Shown here piece after piece: positions 43,868-54,301 of a stretch of 64,000 nt of DNA. Both the position numbers and the translations under genes were made by a program. The notes under the pieces are model-generated. The model had not been told where the DNA came from. It ran no database searches and saw only the letters and a list, made by a program, of their open reading frames with translations. The number at the start of each line of letters is the position of its first letter. Position 1 is the stretch's first letter. This stretch comes from Photobacterium kishitanii (GTDB taxonomy: Bacteria; Pseudomonadota; Gammaproteobacteria; Enterobacterales; Vibrionaceae). Location: NCBI RefSeq assembly GCF_003026355.1, contig NZ_PYON01000008.1:124001-188000 (forward strand), read 5' to 3'.

Positions 43868-45112
43868 TTAAGCTAATAATGTGTAACTTAGATATAAGTT
43901 TAGAGCTAAAACAATAGCAACAATAATTAAGCCTAGAGTTGATACTATTTTACTATTTTTGTATTTACCCATGATTTTTTTACTGTTAGTGAAATAAAGT
44001 AATGGAATAATTGCTAATGCAATACCAAAGCTTAAAACCACTTGGCTCATTACTAATATTTCAGTGGTATTGACAGCTAGTGCAATAACAATAAAAGATG
44101 GAATCATCGTAATAGAACGACGTAACCACATAGGAATTGTAAAATTAACAAAGCCTTGCATCACTACTTGTCCGGCCATTGTACCAACGACTGTAGATGA
44201 TAGGCCTGATGCAACTAACGAGATACCAAATAAAATTGAAGCAGCTTTACCGACTAAGGGAGTTAATGTTTTATATGCTGTTTCTATTTCTGCAATATCT
44301 TGATTACCAGAGTAATGGAATACAGCCGCAGCCATCGCTACGATAGCTATATTAACAAAGCCGGCAATAACCATTGCTATTAATACGTCATATTTTGTTG
44401 AGCGCAAGCGTGTTGATACTTTCTCACCATACGTATTTTTAAATAATGCTGAATGTAAATAAATAACATGAGGCATTACAGTTGCACCAAGAATACCTGC
44501 TGCTAAATAAATTTGATGAGGACTATTTAGTGTCGGTACAACTAAACCTTTTATTAATTCATGTGATGCAGGAGGAGCAATAAATAATTCAAAAATATAA
44601 ATAACAGCAACTAGTAGTAATAATGCACCAATAATAACTTCTAATGGTTTTTGACTCTTATTATTAAGCATTAATATCATAACTGTTGCTATGGCTGTAA
44701 TAACAGCACCTTCCATTAAGCTGATATTAAATAGTAATTGAAAACCAACAGCTGCACCAATAAACTCTGCAAGATCCGTTGCCATTGCTATTATTTCAGC
44801 CTGTATCCAATATGGCATTATTGCCCATTTTGGAAGATGATCACGTAAGTGCTCAGGCAAATTTTTTCCTGTAACTATGCCTAATTTAGCGGATAAATAT
44901 TGAATTAACATTGCCATTAAATTCGCCCATAGTACCACCCATAAAAGTTGGTAACCAAAGGCAGAACCTGATTCAATATTTGTAGCAAAGTTGCCTGGAT
45001 CAATGTAACCAATAGCAGCAATAAATGCAGGGCCTAATAAAAGTAGTTTCTTTTTCAGTTTTAAGCTAAATGGGGTTGGCTGCATTTCAAGTGCGATAAC
45101 TGCTTTATTCAT
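43868..45112 (-). CDS. mntH: Nramp-family Mn/Fe transporter (MntH-like)
   Basis: 414-aa proton-coupled divalent-metal importer with about eleven membrane helices. The Nramp metal-site motif DPGN appears in [15 protein letters not shown] and the second site MPHVIYLHS in the middle. AAAGGAG ahead of the ATG at 45112 selects this start over an in-frame ATG 18 bp upstream. A Fur-type box lies 44 bp upstream, so iron (and perhaps MntR) should repress it. Confidence 0.9.
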   Translation of the reverse strand: MNKAVIALEMQPTPFSLKLKKKLLLLGPAFIAAIGYIDPGNFATNIESGSAFGYQLLWVVLWANLMAMLIQYLSAKLGIVTGKNLPEHLRDHLPKWAIMPYWIQAEIIAMATDLAEFIGAAVGFQLLFNISLMEGAVITAIATVMILMLNNKSQKPLEVIIGALLLLVAVIYIFELFIAPPASHELIKGLVVPTLNSPHQIYLAAGILGATVMPHVIYLHSALFKNTYGEKVSTRLRSTKYDVLIAMVIAGFVNIAIVAMAAAVFHYSGNQDIAEIETAYKTLTPLVGKAASILFGISLVASGLSSTVVGTMAGQVVMQGFVNFTIPMWLRRSITMIPSFIVIALAVNTTEILVMSQVVLSFGIALAIIPLLYFTNSKKIMGKYKNSKIVSTLGLIIVAIVLALNLYLSYTLLA

Positions 45113-45155
45113 AAGTGACTCCTTTGTCATGAGTCTACTTTACGTAATTTGCAAA

Positions 45156-45170
45156 TGAGAATCAATATCA
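45156..45170. promoter_or_regulatory. Fur box upstream of mntH
   Basis: TGAGAATCAATATCA matches the 7-1-7 Fur form TGATAAT-N-ATTATCA with two differences, in the mntH promoter region. Confidence 0.6.
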
Positions 45171-45554
45171 TTTAGAGTGCAAACATGATTGCTTACATTT
45201 CACTTATGAAAACAAAGTCATTAATAGGTAGTAGCTATTTACCTATCGCTATTTAGAATTCGAATACGAACTTTATCACTTTTAGTATATATAATGTTAC
45301 TTATATCGAAAAAATGTGATCCCTTTTCAATAATATGCATAAGAGTGTTTAATCTTTTTATAAAAATCGATATTGTCATCGGTAATGACTTGTATGTCTT
45401 TAACATATTTTTGGCTTAGGTGTTAATACCTATTTAATATAGGTTGATTTTGTAATTCTATAAGATTAACCATTAATAATAAGTATGATTGTTAATGAAT
45501 ACATCACCGCTTTAATTATGATAGCAAAATGGATGTTGAAAAAAAGGATGTAGT
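45171..45554. other. Intergenic region upstream of the sigma-factor gene
   Basis: About 380 bp between mntH and the sigma factor, AT-rich with no gene supported. The length would suit a long regulated leader, as rpoS-type genes often have, but no specific motif is seen. Confidence 0.35.
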
Positions 45555-46433
45555 ATGGAAGCCGAAGTAAGTAATAAAACACTAGCTTTTGAGACCGATG
45601 TAATTCAATTATATCTTCGTGATATTTCTATGAAACCACTATTAACAAAAAATGAAGAGGTTCTTTATAGTCGTAAAGTATTAACAGGAGATGTCAGTGC
45701 AAAAAATATAATGATTGAAAGTAATTTACGTTTAGTCGTTAACATTGCTAAACGGTACCGTGGTAGCTCTATTCAATTAAGTGATCTCATTGATGAAGGG
45801 AATATCGGACTTATTACTGCGGTAGATAAATTTGATCCTGAAAGAGGCTTTCGATTTTCAACTTACGCGACATGGTGGATTAAGCAAACCATAGAGCGTG
45901 CTATTCACAATCAAAGTCGCACTATTCGGTTACCCGTCCATGTATCAAAAGAAATTAATACCATTGTGCGGACACATAAACATCTACTGAATACTCAAAA
46001 TAAAGAACCTAAAAATGAAGATGTTGCACAAAAATTAGATCGTAGTGTTGATGATATTTCTACCCTCTTATCTTACGATGCCCCTATTATATCCTACGAT
46101 CAGACCATCAATGATGATGCTAATTCACAATCACTTGCTGTGTTTTTAACAGATGATAAAGCAGTTAAACCAGATAGTCATTTAGATGAACTAGATATAA
46201 AACACATCACATCTTCTATTTTAGATTCTCTATCTCCAAGGGATAAAGAGATTATTTGTCGTCGATTTGGCCTGCTTGGTCATGAATCACAAACACTCCA
46301 AGAAGTTGCCGATGAAGTTGGATTGACACGAGAACGAATTCGTCAACTACAAGTTATTTCATTGAAAAAACTTCGTAATTACCTTCAACGTGATAATTAC
46401 GATATCTCAATACTATTTGCTGACACTGCATGA
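45555..46433 (+). CDS. RpoS-family alternative sigma factor (RpoQ/RpoX-like)
   Basis: 292-aa sigma-70 group 2 factor. Region 2 is clear ([60 protein letters not shown]) and region 4 ends the protein ([36 protein letters not shown]). It is shorter than RpoS (about 330) and stands away from nlpD, so it looks like the RpoS paralogue RpoQ known from Vibrio and Aliivibrio, which is linked to quorum sensing and motility. GGATG lies ahead of the start. Confidence 0.8.
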   Translation: MEAEVSNKTLAFETDVIQLYLRDISMKPLLTKNEEVLYSRKVLTGDVSAKNIMIESNLRLVVNIAKRYRGSSIQLSDLIDEGNIGLITAVDKFDPERGFRFSTYATWWIKQTIERAIHNQSRTIRLPVHVSKEINTIVRTHKHLLNTQNKEPKNEDVAQKLDRSVDDISTLLSYDAPIISYDQTINDDANSQSLAVFLTDDKAVKPDSHLDELDIKHITSSILDSLSPRDKEIICRRFGLLGHESQTLQEVADEVGLTRERIRQLQVISLKKLRNYLQRDNYDISILFADTA

Positions 46434-46453
46434 TAGATTGTTTGCTATTATTT

Positions 46454-46480
46454 AAAGGAGCACTTAATGTGCTCCTTTTT
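46454..46480 (+). terminator. Terminator after sigma-factor gene
   Basis: AAAGGAGCAC / GTGCTCCTTT stem, TTAAT loop, T-run. Confidence 0.85.
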
Positions 46481-46500
46481 CGTTATAGTTAAGGTTTGTT

Positions 46501-47046
46501 ATGCATTTAAAATCATTATTAATTGCGGGTTCGATATTATTTTTTTCAGGGTGTGCTAGTTACGGTGTAACTGAAAATGAAATGCAATCTTACCTAAATA
46601 AAGAAACTCAATTTAATCATTCGGTTGGTATTCAAGGTATAGCTTACGCAACGGGTAAATTCGATAATATTAAAGTTGGTATCGGGCGTATAGCTAAAAA
46701 TAAAGTCAATGTAGCAGCTACAGCAACTGCTGATTTAGAATTAATGGGACAACCAACTCAAAATATCGCAATTAAAGCTAACTTTAGTGCAATCCCTTAT
46801 TACAACCAAGAGCAAGGTGCTATTTATTTAAAAGATCTTAGCATTGAATCATTAGCAGTCACACCTGAACGGTTAAATAATGTATTGACGAAACCTGTTA
46901 TTACTCCGATTGTTTCTTTTTTAAGCCAAGTATTATCAACAAAACCTGTTTATAAGCTAAATGACAATGAATTAGAGCAAGCTCTCTTGAAAAAAACCAA
47001 ACCTGAATTAGTTATTGAAAATCATAAATTAGTTTTAGATTGGTAA
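46501..47046 (+). CDS. DUF1439 lipoprotein (YceB-like)
   Basis: 181-aa lipoprotein with a lipobox FSGCAS and the DUF1439 fold (QSYLNKETQFNHSVGIQGI, AKNKVNVAATATADLELMG). YceB-type proteins are outer-membrane lipid-binding tubes of unknown cargo. Independent gene after the sigma-factor terminator. Confidence 0.85.
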   Translation: MHLKSLLIAGSILFFSGCASYGVTENEMQSYLNKETQFNHSVGIQGIAYATGKFDNIKVGIGRIAKNKVNVAATATADLELMGQPTQNIAIKANFSAIPYYNQEQGAIYLKDLSIESLAVTPERLNNVLTKPVITPIVSFLSQVLSTKPVYKLNDNELEQALLKKTKPELVIENHKLVLDW

Positions 47047-47063
47047 TAAATAGTTATTAAGAT

Positions 47064-47090
47064 AAAAAGCTCTTTGTATAAGGGCTTTTT
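47064..47090. terminator. Terminator between DUF1439 gene and convergent gene
   Basis: AAAAAGCTCTT / AAGGGCTTTTT stem with one wobble pair and T-run on both sides. Confidence 0.65.
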
Positions 47091-47394
47091 ATTGACTAAA
47101 TTTTGATTGCTCTAAAAAATGTGTACCAGCTGCATCATCAATCATCTTTACAGCCCTTTCCGCCTCAAAAGATCGTTTCATAGCCTCTGCAGCATAATCT
47201 CTTGTTGTAGGGGTTTGACTCGTAATAATTAGCATTAATACAAAAATAATAGTAGCAACAGATAATATAGCGACAGTATATATTCGTCGAATAATACGCG
47301 CTTCACTTTGTTTAATTTCAGTTTTCACTGCACGTAAAACATCATAGTTAGTGATATTTGAACGCACTCTTTGGTTTTGATCCATCTTAAACAT
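47089..47394 (-). CDS. Small single-helix membrane protein
   Basis: 101-aa protein with a polar N-terminus (DQNQRVRSNITNYDVLRAVK), one central membrane helix (VAILSVATIIFVLMLII) and a charged C-terminal helix. Resembles small scaffold or stress membrane proteins; family not named. Confidence 0.6.
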   Translation of the reverse strand: MFKMDQNQRVRSNITNYDVLRAVKTEIKQSEARIIRRIYTVAILSVATIIFVLMLIITSQTPTTRDYAAEAMKRSFEAERAVKMIDDAAGTHFLEQSKFSQ

Positions 47395-47526
47395 TCAGTA
47401 TGATTAATAAGTAACTTATCAGTCTATCAAGCATTACTGAATTTAAGCTTACATAAGTATAAACTTGTAAGTATAAAACCTTTTACATAAAGACATAAAG
47501 TTATAGTGCATTAGTAATAAAAAAGA

Positions 47527-47544
47527 CAGAGCCTAGCGGCTCTG
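47527..47544 (-). terminator. Terminator of chrA-like gene
   Basis: CAGAGCC / GGCTCTG stem with a TAGC loop; the minus strand then runs through TCTTTTTT. Confidence 0.75.
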
Positions 47545-47550
47545 ACTTTC

Positions 47551-48705
47551 TTATAAATTAATAACGAATGTATATACTATTAGAAATATTGCTAATAACC
47601 ATACAGGGCAATTGTACTTCTTGATTAATATGTAACCGATAATAACGGCAATAATATCTCCAATCGATTTAATTGAACTCGTAATTACAGGATTAATTAA
47701 TGCGCTCGCTAATAAACCAACAACACATGCATTAATCAACACAATTGCTTGAATTAAACGTGGATGACTAAATAATGCCTTCCAAGCAGGTAAAAATGCG
47801 AATAGAAGCAAACTACCAGGAAAAAAAACAGCTATCGTTGCAATAATACTCCCCATAATTGGCATTTGAGGTATTGCTGAAGCCCCCAAATAACTCGCCA
47901 TAGTAAACATAGGTCCAGGAACCAGTTGAGCAGAAGCATAAGCACTCAAAAAGGTGTTATCCGTTACCATACCATCAAGCATGGGCTGTAATAGCGGTAA
48001 TACAACATGCCCACCACCGAATACGAAGCTCCCCGCCTGATAAAAGATAGAAAATAATTTAATGTTCTCATTCGTAGCAGCAATTAATGGTAATAAAATT
48101 AATAATCCTGAGAAAATAACGACTAAGCCAATATGTGGCCGAATAGGTTTAATCAAATGCTTATCGACTATTGGCTGGGTTTTGAATGACCATAAAAAAC
48201 CTGCAATACTTGCTACAATAATCGGTAAAATTTGGCCAAATAAACCACTACTGAACGTCACCCAGATCATCGTTAATAATGCTGTCGAAATAGTAGCTAT
48301 TGAGATTAAATTCTTCTTCACCATACCCCATAAAGCATCAGTAACCACAACAACCGCCAGTAGTTTAGCTGCAGTAATGATGTATTCGACAGTAACAGAG
48401 CCACTAAATTGGTTATTAGCAACAGCTAGAAATGTTAATAAAATAAAGGAAGGTAAGGTAAAACCGATAAACGCAGCAATAGAACCAAAATAACCCGCCT
48501 TTTTATAACCGATATACATCCCAAGCTGGCTACTTGCAGGGCCAGGTAAAAACTGACATAGCGCAATCGCCTGTGTAAAATCCTCATCACTGAGCCATTT
48601 ATTTTTAACTACAAACGCTTGTTGAAAATAGCCTATATGTGCTGCAGGTCCACCAAAACTACATAAACCTAGCACTAAAAACTGCCAAAAAACCGTTAAC
48701 ATCAA
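47551..48705 (-). CDS. ChrA-type chromate/anion transporter
   Basis: 384-aa membrane protein with two homologous CHR halves, each beginning with the F-G-G-P/G-H type motif (LCSFGGPAAHIGYFQ and FVFGGGHVVLPLL), followed by LCQFLPGPASSQLG and AQLVPGPMFTMA. CHR-family proteins export chromate or related anions. It is divergent from a LysR gene about 220 bp away, which may regulate it. Confidence 0.9.
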   Translation of the reverse strand: MMLTVFWQFLVLGLCSFGGPAAHIGYFQQAFVVKNKWLSDEDFTQAIALCQFLPGPASSQLGMYIGYKKAGYFGSIAAFIGFTLPSFILLTFLAVANNQFSGSVTVEYIITAAKLLAVVVVTDALWGMVKKNLISIATISTALLTMIWVTFSSGLFGQILPIIVASIAGFLWSFKTQPIVDKHLIKPIRPHIGLVVIFSGLLILLPLIAATNENIKLFSIFYQAGSFVFGGGHVVLPLLQPMLDGMVTDNTFLSAYASAQLVPGPMFTMASYLGASAIPQMPIMGSIIATIAVFFPGSLLLFAFLPAWKALFSHPRLIQAIVLINACVVGLLASALINPVITSSIKSIGDIIAVIIGYILIKKYNCPVWLLAIFLIVYTFVINL

Positions 48706-48924
48706 TCACATCTCCTATAGTGAAGTAACTATTTTAACGGTTGTTTATCTATTACTGAAATCGTTTGTACAGATACATATCATTATTGTAATCGATGAAA
48801 GCAAGCTTTGTTGTACCATGTCATTTTCATGGCGATTATAATCCTTTATTATACAAATCATGTTTTTCTGTGTAATAACAAGCAAACTACCCTGCTTTGC
48901 TTGCTCTTCAAAGAGTCGATGCTT

Positions 48925-49848
48925 ATGTTAGAAAATCTTCAACAAATGGTTATCCTGGCTGCAATTGGCCATGAACAAAATTTTACCCGTGCGGCAGATA
49001 GATTAGGCATCTCTAAATCTCAAGTAAGTAAACAAATTCGTTATTTAGAGGAACGTTTAGGCTGCCAGCTCGTTCAACGTAGTACACGTACAGTGGCCTT
49101 AACGGAAATCGGTTTACAATATGCCGATTACGGTCAGCAACTGGTTGATACTGTTAATGAAGCTGAAGCGATGGTGGCAGGATATCGTAATGAAATAAAG
49201 GGCGTGCTACGAATTGGCATTGCACAATCTTTTGGCAATATTCATATAACATCAGCTTTGGCTGAGTTTCAAAAAAGCAATCCAGAATTAGAATTAGAAA
49301 TAAGCTTATTTGATCATCGACCAAATTTATTAGAGGAAGGATTTGATTGTTGGATAGCCATTCATGAACATCCACCTGAAGGCATGGTTGCGCGGAAATT
49401 AGCTAACTGCGAATTTGTGGTAGTTGCATCACCTGATTATATTGCGTTACATGGAAAACCAGAAACCCCTGGCGATTTACGCCGCCACAATTGTATAACT
49501 TATCAAAGTCGTGAACGTAAATATGTTAATTGGGCTTTTTCTCGTGATGGTGTACAGCAATCAATTCGAGTTAGAGGTAACTACCGTATAGATAACGCAC
49601 CTGCGGTATTGGATGCCGCTGTCAGTGGCTTAGGTATTGCTTACTTATCGACCTATTTAATGACTAATGAAATCGAAAGCAATAAACTCATTCAGTTACT
49701 TCCAGAATGGAAAACGACGGTTGATTTGCCAATTTATGCAGTTTACCCTCGCAGAAAATACTTAGCACCAAAAGTACGTTGTTTCATTGATTTCATGGCT
49801 GAACGTATGGCGCAGGCACCTTATAAAACGCCGAGGCCAATGCAATAG
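48925..49848 (+). CDS. LysR-family regulator
   Basis: About 307-aa LysR regulator: winged HTH N-terminus (FTRAADRLGISKSQVSKQIRYLEERL) and a co-inducer domain. The frame is open much further upstream, but LysR proteins start at M-L-E-N-L-Q-Q; AAGAG at 48911 fits the ATG at 48925 (48919 is an alternative). Divergent from chrA, so likely its regulator or a general neighbour. Confidence 0.8.
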   Translation: MLENLQQMVILAAIGHEQNFTRAADRLGISKSQVSKQIRYLEERLGCQLVQRSTRTVALTEIGLQYADYGQQLVDTVNEAEAMVAGYRNEIKGVLRIGIAQSFGNIHITSALAEFQKSNPELELEISLFDHRPNLLEEGFDCWIAIHEHPPEGMVARKLANCEFVVVASPDYIALHGKPETPGDLRRHNCITYQSRERKYVNWAFSRDGVQQSIRVRGNYRIDNAPAVLDAAVSGLGIAYLSTYLMTNEIESNKLIQLLPEWKTTVDLPIYAVYPRRKYLAPKVRCFIDFMAERMAQAPYKTPRPMQ

Positions 49849-49893
49849 CCGATGAGTAATAGAACTTTATTTATACACTAATAAACAAAAGCT

Positions 49894-49927
49894 ACAACGC
49901 GGCCATATATCACCGCGTTGTTACTTT
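49894..49927. terminator. Terminator between LysR and acyltransferase genes
   Basis: A perfect ACAACGCGG / CCGCGTTGT stem with a 10-nt loop and T-rich tail between convergent genes. Confidence 0.8.
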
Positions 49928-49941
49928 TACAGTAGCAGCAT

Positions 49942-51057
49942 TTACTCTAGATGCTGCTTCTTCTGCGCAGGTAAAGCATACATACGACGTAAGATATCTT
50001 GTACGCCTTGTGGTTGATCTGCTAATTTCTGTGCAAATAACTGCTGTTCTTTGGCTGTAATTTGGTCAGACTCAATATCTGCTGCGATGTAATTTGATGG
50101 GAATAAATGATAATTTTCAGTTATTTGTTTATCAATAATAGCAGCAAGTTCATCTGGAGTATCAGGTGCATCAGTGATCACATCACCAAAGCTGATATGG
50201 ATTCGTCGTTTCTGACCCACAATACCTTGTACAATACTTTCTATATCTTCAAATTCAGATTTTTCATAAGTACCTGTGGTCGCTTTTTGGTACAACTCTT
50301 GTGCTTTTGCCAAATCACAAGGATCGTTTTCATATGAAATAGCGACAGGAACAATATTAAGCCCACTCATAAACTCAGCAAACGGTAATTTTTGCTTACG
50401 TCCTTCCATAAAGAACATTTTTAAAATAGCTGGATCAGTTTTATCGTTACCGTCTTTTGCTCGCCCTTCTTTTTGTGCTATCCAAATATTATTGCCGGTC
50501 ATTAAAGAATGAGAAATATAGCTAGAAAGTAAGCCTAATGACTTCATTAACTCACGAGGACCTTTTGATGAACGCTTTACAATAAAACTCTTGTTCAAAC
50601 GCATCAATTCAGTAGCACATGGTTTTTTTAGTAAATTATCACCAATCGCAATGCGGACAGTATTGAAGTTCTCATGGAACAAACACCAGTTCACCATTGC
50701 CGGATCCATAGCAATATCACGATGATTCGAAACAAATAAATAAGCTTTATTTGGGTCGAGTTTATCTAAACCGGTTGTTGTTACACCGTCACATGAATGA
50801 TCGATAGTTGCTTGCATATACCTTGCAATATAATCTTGCACATCTTTAACACTGGTCACATTCGACCATTTTTTAACAAGAAAACGTTTTATTAACGGAA
50901 TTAGCAACCAGCCAAACATACCGGAAGCATGAGGAAAGCGGTATTTTAAAATCGCATTGATGAAATCTTTATCATCAATAAGACGCTGGATAGCCCCTTT
51001 AACTTCGTTATCATTGTAAGGGCGGATTTCTTTATAAATATCGTTATCTATACACAC
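49942..51057 (-). CDS. Lysophospholipid acyltransferase-family protein
   Basis: 371-aa PlsC-related acyltransferase. The active-site block reads FVSNHRDIAMDPAMVNW (histidine with downstream aspartates, slightly unlike the classical NHx4D), with IWIAQKEGRAKDG as the later motif (EGxR). Longer than typical PlsC (about 240). It should acylate a lysolipid or a related acceptor at the inner membrane. No long membrane helix at the N-terminus. Confidence 0.75.
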   Translation of the reverse strand: MCIDNDIYKEIRPYNDNEVKGAIQRLIDDKDFINAILKYRFPHASGMFGWLLIPLIKRFLVKKWSNVTSVKDVQDYIARYMQATIDHSCDGVTTTGLDKLDPNKAYLFVSNHRDIAMDPAMVNWCLFHENFNTVRIAIGDNLLKKPCATELMRLNKSFIVKRSSKGPRELMKSLGLLSSYISHSLMTGNNIWIAQKEGRAKDGNDKTDPAILKMFFMEGRKQKLPFAEFMSGLNIVPVAISYENDPCDLAKAQELYQKATTGTYEKSEFEDIESIVQGIVGQKRRIHISFGDVITDAPDTPDELAAIIDKQITENYHLFPSNYIAADIESDQITAKEQQLFAQKLADQPQGVQDILRRMYALPAQKKQHLE

Positions 51058-51317
51058 AATAAGGCTTCATCTTGAAAAAACTTGGTTATTTTACTGATAA
51101 ATTCTATTTTACCAAATAACCTAAATCAATAAGGAGTATGGTTGGAGACCGAACCACGTCTAGTCGTTGAATTTTCAACCACTATTAATCATAAAAAGTG
51201 CGTTCTAATGCAAAAACGACCAATCATACACTGATTTTGATTATTGTCGCCTATGCAATGTTGACGATGTAACAAAAACAGCCGAATATGTGCAAGATAT
51301 CGAGTTAGAGAGACATT

Positions 51318-51995
51318 ATGAAACAAGCCATTGAGTTTTCCAAAAACGAGCACCCTTTTCTTTTTGTTGGTTCTCGCCGAAAAAGCCACAACGCCTACTT
51401 TATCGTTGTTGCTAGCGGCTGCATATTAATACGCTTAGGTAAACACGAGCACCTCGTATCCCAAGGACATGGTTTTTGGGTGCCTTTTGATTGTTTACAT
51501 GCATTAACAGTTTTACCCGGTACTCGTTTTTTTAAAGTCGCTTTTTCAATCCGTTTACGACAGCCACTATGTCGTGATGCAGGGTTCTTTGTAGTTAGCC
51601 CATTACTTGATGCTTTATTGGTTGAACTTGAAAAGCAACCTATAGAAAAACATGACTGGAATGGCACTGAAGGACGCCTACTTAAAGTTATAGCGGATCA
51701 AGTATCAAGCTTATCAGCTTCAACACAATCGTTGTCACCTGCGATTAATAAACAATATCATAATGCACTTGCGCTATTACTTAATGGCAACAAAATTACC
51801 GAACAATCGGCGACTCAAAATATTGAACCCGTATTGGGTATGACCTTAAAAGAATTTGAGTCCTGTATTACCATACGTGAGGCGGTTAAATTAGTCCGTT
51901 CTGGAAGGAAGTTACCGCAAATTGCCGCGCAGTTGAATACATCTGAAGTGTTACTTGAAGCACTTGCCATGCCTATTTTAGGAAAACCTTTTTAA
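51318..51995 (+). CDS. AraC-type sensor protein with degenerate HTH
   Basis: 225-aa protein with a cupin-like N-terminal half (ASGCILIRLGKHEHLVSQGHGFWVPFDCLHALTV) like AraC/AdpA regulators, followed by a shortened C-terminus in which only a part of the AraC DNA-binding region is recognisable (GMTLKEFESCITIREAVKLV, LPQIAAQLNTSEVLLE). It may be a degenerate or unconventional regulator. Stands alone. Confidence 0.55.
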   Translation: MKQAIEFSKNEHPFLFVGSRRKSHNAYFIVVASGCILIRLGKHEHLVSQGHGFWVPFDCLHALTVLPGTRFFKVAFSIRLRQPLCRDAGFFVVSPLLDALLVELEKQPIEKHDWNGTEGRLLKVIADQVSSLSASTQSLSPAINKQYHNALALLLNGNKITEQSATQNIEPVLGMTLKEFESCITIREAVKLVRSGRKLPQIAAQLNTSEVLLEALAMPILGKPF

Positions 51996-52015
51996 CAATA
52001 AAGATTTTTCTATTA

Positions 52016-52048
52016 AAAGAGTGCCCATTCACATTCAGGGCATTCTTT
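52016..52048. terminator. Terminator between convergent genes
   Basis: AAAGAGTGCCC / GGGCATTCTTT stem (one wobble) with an 11-nt loop and T-rich ends. Confidence 0.7.
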
Positions 52049-52058
52049 TAACGATTCA

Positions 52059-52613
52059 TTAATTAAATGGTACGTGAATTTGTAACGATATTCCGTCATC
52101 AACACTACTTTTGGTATGCCAACGATAATCTAAGCGTACATGAGTGCTATCGCTTCCAGGATCGCCAAACCCCACACTCATTTGGACACCATGATTTAAT
52201 ACCCACTGCTCAGCATCCACAATATCTTCAACTTCTTCTTGATCATATTTTTTTGGTAACCAAAAACCTAAACCATAGTACATTGAATCATTATGTTCAG
52301 TGAAAATAGGATGATCAGCGAAATCGTCACTCCATTTATTCCAAAACTCGCTGGTATTGTAGCCATGGTCTTGCTTCCAATCACGGAACCGTTGTTGAGC
52401 CTGCCCACTAGAATTATTCTTTTTATATAATAATGGAATACCAGAGTATTCATCACCGGGACCGCATAACGACCGATCATATTGAAAAAAATCATTATCT
52501 ATTGGGGATATTTTAGTTGGAATAAACTCACAAGAAAAAGCAGACGCTGAAGACGAATAAAATAAATTACCTACTAAGACAAGCATACATAGTTTTACTT
52601 TATTTATGCGCAA
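52059..52613 (-). CDS. Exported protein of unknown function
   Basis: 184-aa protein with a signal peptide ending ASA and a mature part rich in W, Y and D (RFRDWKQDHGYNTSEFWNKW, YGLGFWLPKKYDQEE, RLDYRWHTK). Two cysteines near the N-terminus. No family recognised. It lies downstream of the NadD-like gene on the same strand with an 18-bp gap, so the two may be co-transcribed. Confidence 0.6.
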   Translation of the reverse strand: MRINKVKLCMLVLVGNLFYSSSASAFSCEFIPTKISPIDNDFFQYDRSLCGPGDEYSGIPLLYKKNNSSGQAQQRFRDWKQDHGYNTSEFWNKWSDDFADHPIFTEHNDSMYYGLGFWLPKKYDQEEVEDIVDAEQWVLNHGVQMSVGFGDPGSDSTHVRLDYRWHTKSSVDDGISLQIHVPFN

Positions 52614-52631
52614 ATATTAACGTCCTTTAAA

Positions 52632-53159
52632 CTAACTATTAAACTGATATCTGTGGTCATTAACTAACATTTTATGCACTGTTGGTGTTGTATAATCACT
52701 AATATCAGTTTTATTTAACAACGCCTCTCGTATCAACGTACTTCGAACAGGTACTGTTTCAGGGCATGCCATAACCTGCCATCGTTTTAGAATGTCTTCT
52801 GCTTTATAAAAACGTTGAAAGCTTAAAAAATTATCCGGCCCTATAACAAACGTTATATCACTATCAGGATAATCTAATTGCAGAGCTTCAAGCACAGCAA
52901 ATGTTGTAACAGCATTATCTCCAATGGCGATTTTTTGTTCTAATGTAGATAATTCTAGATTAGATTGACCAATATCACAGATAAATGCACGTACAAGATC
53001 ACATCGAGCACTATAATCAAGCATAACTTTCCCCCACGCATGCTGATAGCTAGGAAGTAGTAATACCTTATCAAATTGGCCTAAGCGCTCTAACACTGAA
53101 CGGTGGCCTAAACTTGGAGGATTAAATGCACTACCAAAAACTGCCAGTGTATGTTTCAT
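52632..53159 (-). CDS. Nicotinate/nicotinamide-nucleotide adenylyltransferase-like protein
   Basis: 175-aa nucleotidyltransferase with the NadD/NadM signatures: GSAFNPPSLGHRSVLE (the T/HxGH motif) and VRSTLIREAL (ISxTxxR motif), plus FVIGPDNFLSF. It joins NMN or NaMN to AMP to make NAD or its deamido form. Divergent from nadE, so NAD genes cluster here. Somewhat shorter than canonical NadD (about 210), so a second NadD is probably elsewhere. Confidence 0.75.
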   Translation of the reverse strand: MKHTLAVFGSAFNPPSLGHRSVLERLGQFDKVLLLPSYQHAWGKVMLDYSARCDLVRAFICDIGQSNLELSTLEQKIAIGDNAVTTFAVLEALQLDYPDSDITFVIGPDNFLSFQRFYKAEDILKRWQVMACPETVPVRSTLIREALLNKTDISDYTTPTVHKMLVNDHRYQFNS

Positions 53160-53405
53160 ATTTCAATTAGCTAACCTCTTTATGAAAAATTATCTTAAGA
53201 CGATCTTATTTGGTCTAATTTATTAATATGGTGCTGTTTTTGTGCTAAAACCACATTATTTCAAATATATTTACGATTGAGGATTGATCCTTAGTTAGAG
53301 TTATCGCATGATTTTGATAAAGGTGTAATGGCTAAGTTCTCATTTTTCCATTATATCGTTTTAAGTGATTAATATTTGGGCAAAAGCCTTAAGGATTCAT
53401 GACCC

Positions 53406-54242
53406 ATGGAACAACTTATCCGTGAAGAGATGCGTGTACTACCAGTTATCGATGTTGAATTTGAAATTCAGCGCCGTATTGCTTTCATCCAGAAAAAACT
53501 CAAGCAGTCTGGTTGTAAATCTCTAGTACTCGGAATTAGCGGAGGTGTTGATTCAACGACTTGTGGCCGTTTAGCACAACTTGCTATCAATGACTTAAAT
53601 GCTACCACTGCAAGTAATGAGTATCAGTTTATTGCTGTTCGCCTGCCTTATGGTGAGCAACAAGATGAGGATGAAGCACAGCATGCTTTACAGTTTATTC
53701 AGCCAAGCCAATCTGTATGCGTAAATATAAAATCAGGGGTTGATGGGCTACATGCCAGCACTTTATTTGGATTAGAAGGTACAACTTTAATCCCAGCAGA
53801 TCCTGCTAAAGTTGATTTTGTAAAAGGTAATGTTAAAGCACGCGCACGTATGATTGCGCAATATGAAATTGCTGGCTTAGTTGGTGGGCTCGTTATCGGT
53901 ACGGATCATTCAGCCGAAAATATTACGGGGTTTTATACTAAATTTGGAGATGGTGCTTGTGATCTGGCCCCTCTTTTTGGTTTAAATAAACGCCAGATTC
54001 GCAGTATTGCAGCAACATTAGGTGCACCTGACCATCTTGTCGGTAAAGTACCTACCGCTGATTTAGAAGAATTGGCACCACAAAAAGCAGATGAAGATGC
54101 ATTATTAGTTACTTATGACCAAATTGATGACTTCCTTGAAGGTAAACCTGTTGATGACTTTGTTCGTGATCGTCTGATTAGTATCTATCGTGTTACTCAA
54201 CACAAGCGTCAGCCAATCCCAACCATTTACGACATCGATTAA
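53406..54242 (+). CDS. nadE: NH3-dependent NAD synthetase
   Basis: 278-aa NadE, which converts deamido-NAD to NAD with ammonia and ATP. The PP-loop [15 protein letters not shown] is intact, with [19 protein letters not shown] and the C-terminal DQIDDFLEG as further family signatures. Length matches the E. coli-type enzyme. AAGGAT lies ahead of the ATG. Near a divergent NadD-like gene. Confidence 0.95.
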   Translation: MEQLIREEMRVLPVIDVEFEIQRRIAFIQKKLKQSGCKSLVLGISGGVDSTTCGRLAQLAINDLNATTASNEYQFIAVRLPYGEQQDEDEAQHALQFIQPSQSVCVNIKSGVDGLHASTLFGLEGTTLIPADPAKVDFVKGNVKARARMIAQYEIAGLVGGLVIGTDHSAENITGFYTKFGDGACDLAPLFGLNKRQIRSIAATLGAPDHLVGKVPTADLEELAPQKADEDALLVTYDQIDDFLEGKPVDDFVRDRLISIYRVTQHKRQPIPTIYDID

Positions 54243-54258
54243 TTTAGTGGTAAATAAA

Positions 54259-54288
54259 AGGCCTAACATTATGTTAGGCCTCTTTTTT
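54259..54288 (+). terminator. Terminator of nadE
   Basis: AGGCCTAACAT / ATGTTAGGCCT perfect stem followed by a T-run. Confidence 0.9.
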
Positions 54289-54301
54289 AGGAACCAATAA
54301 T

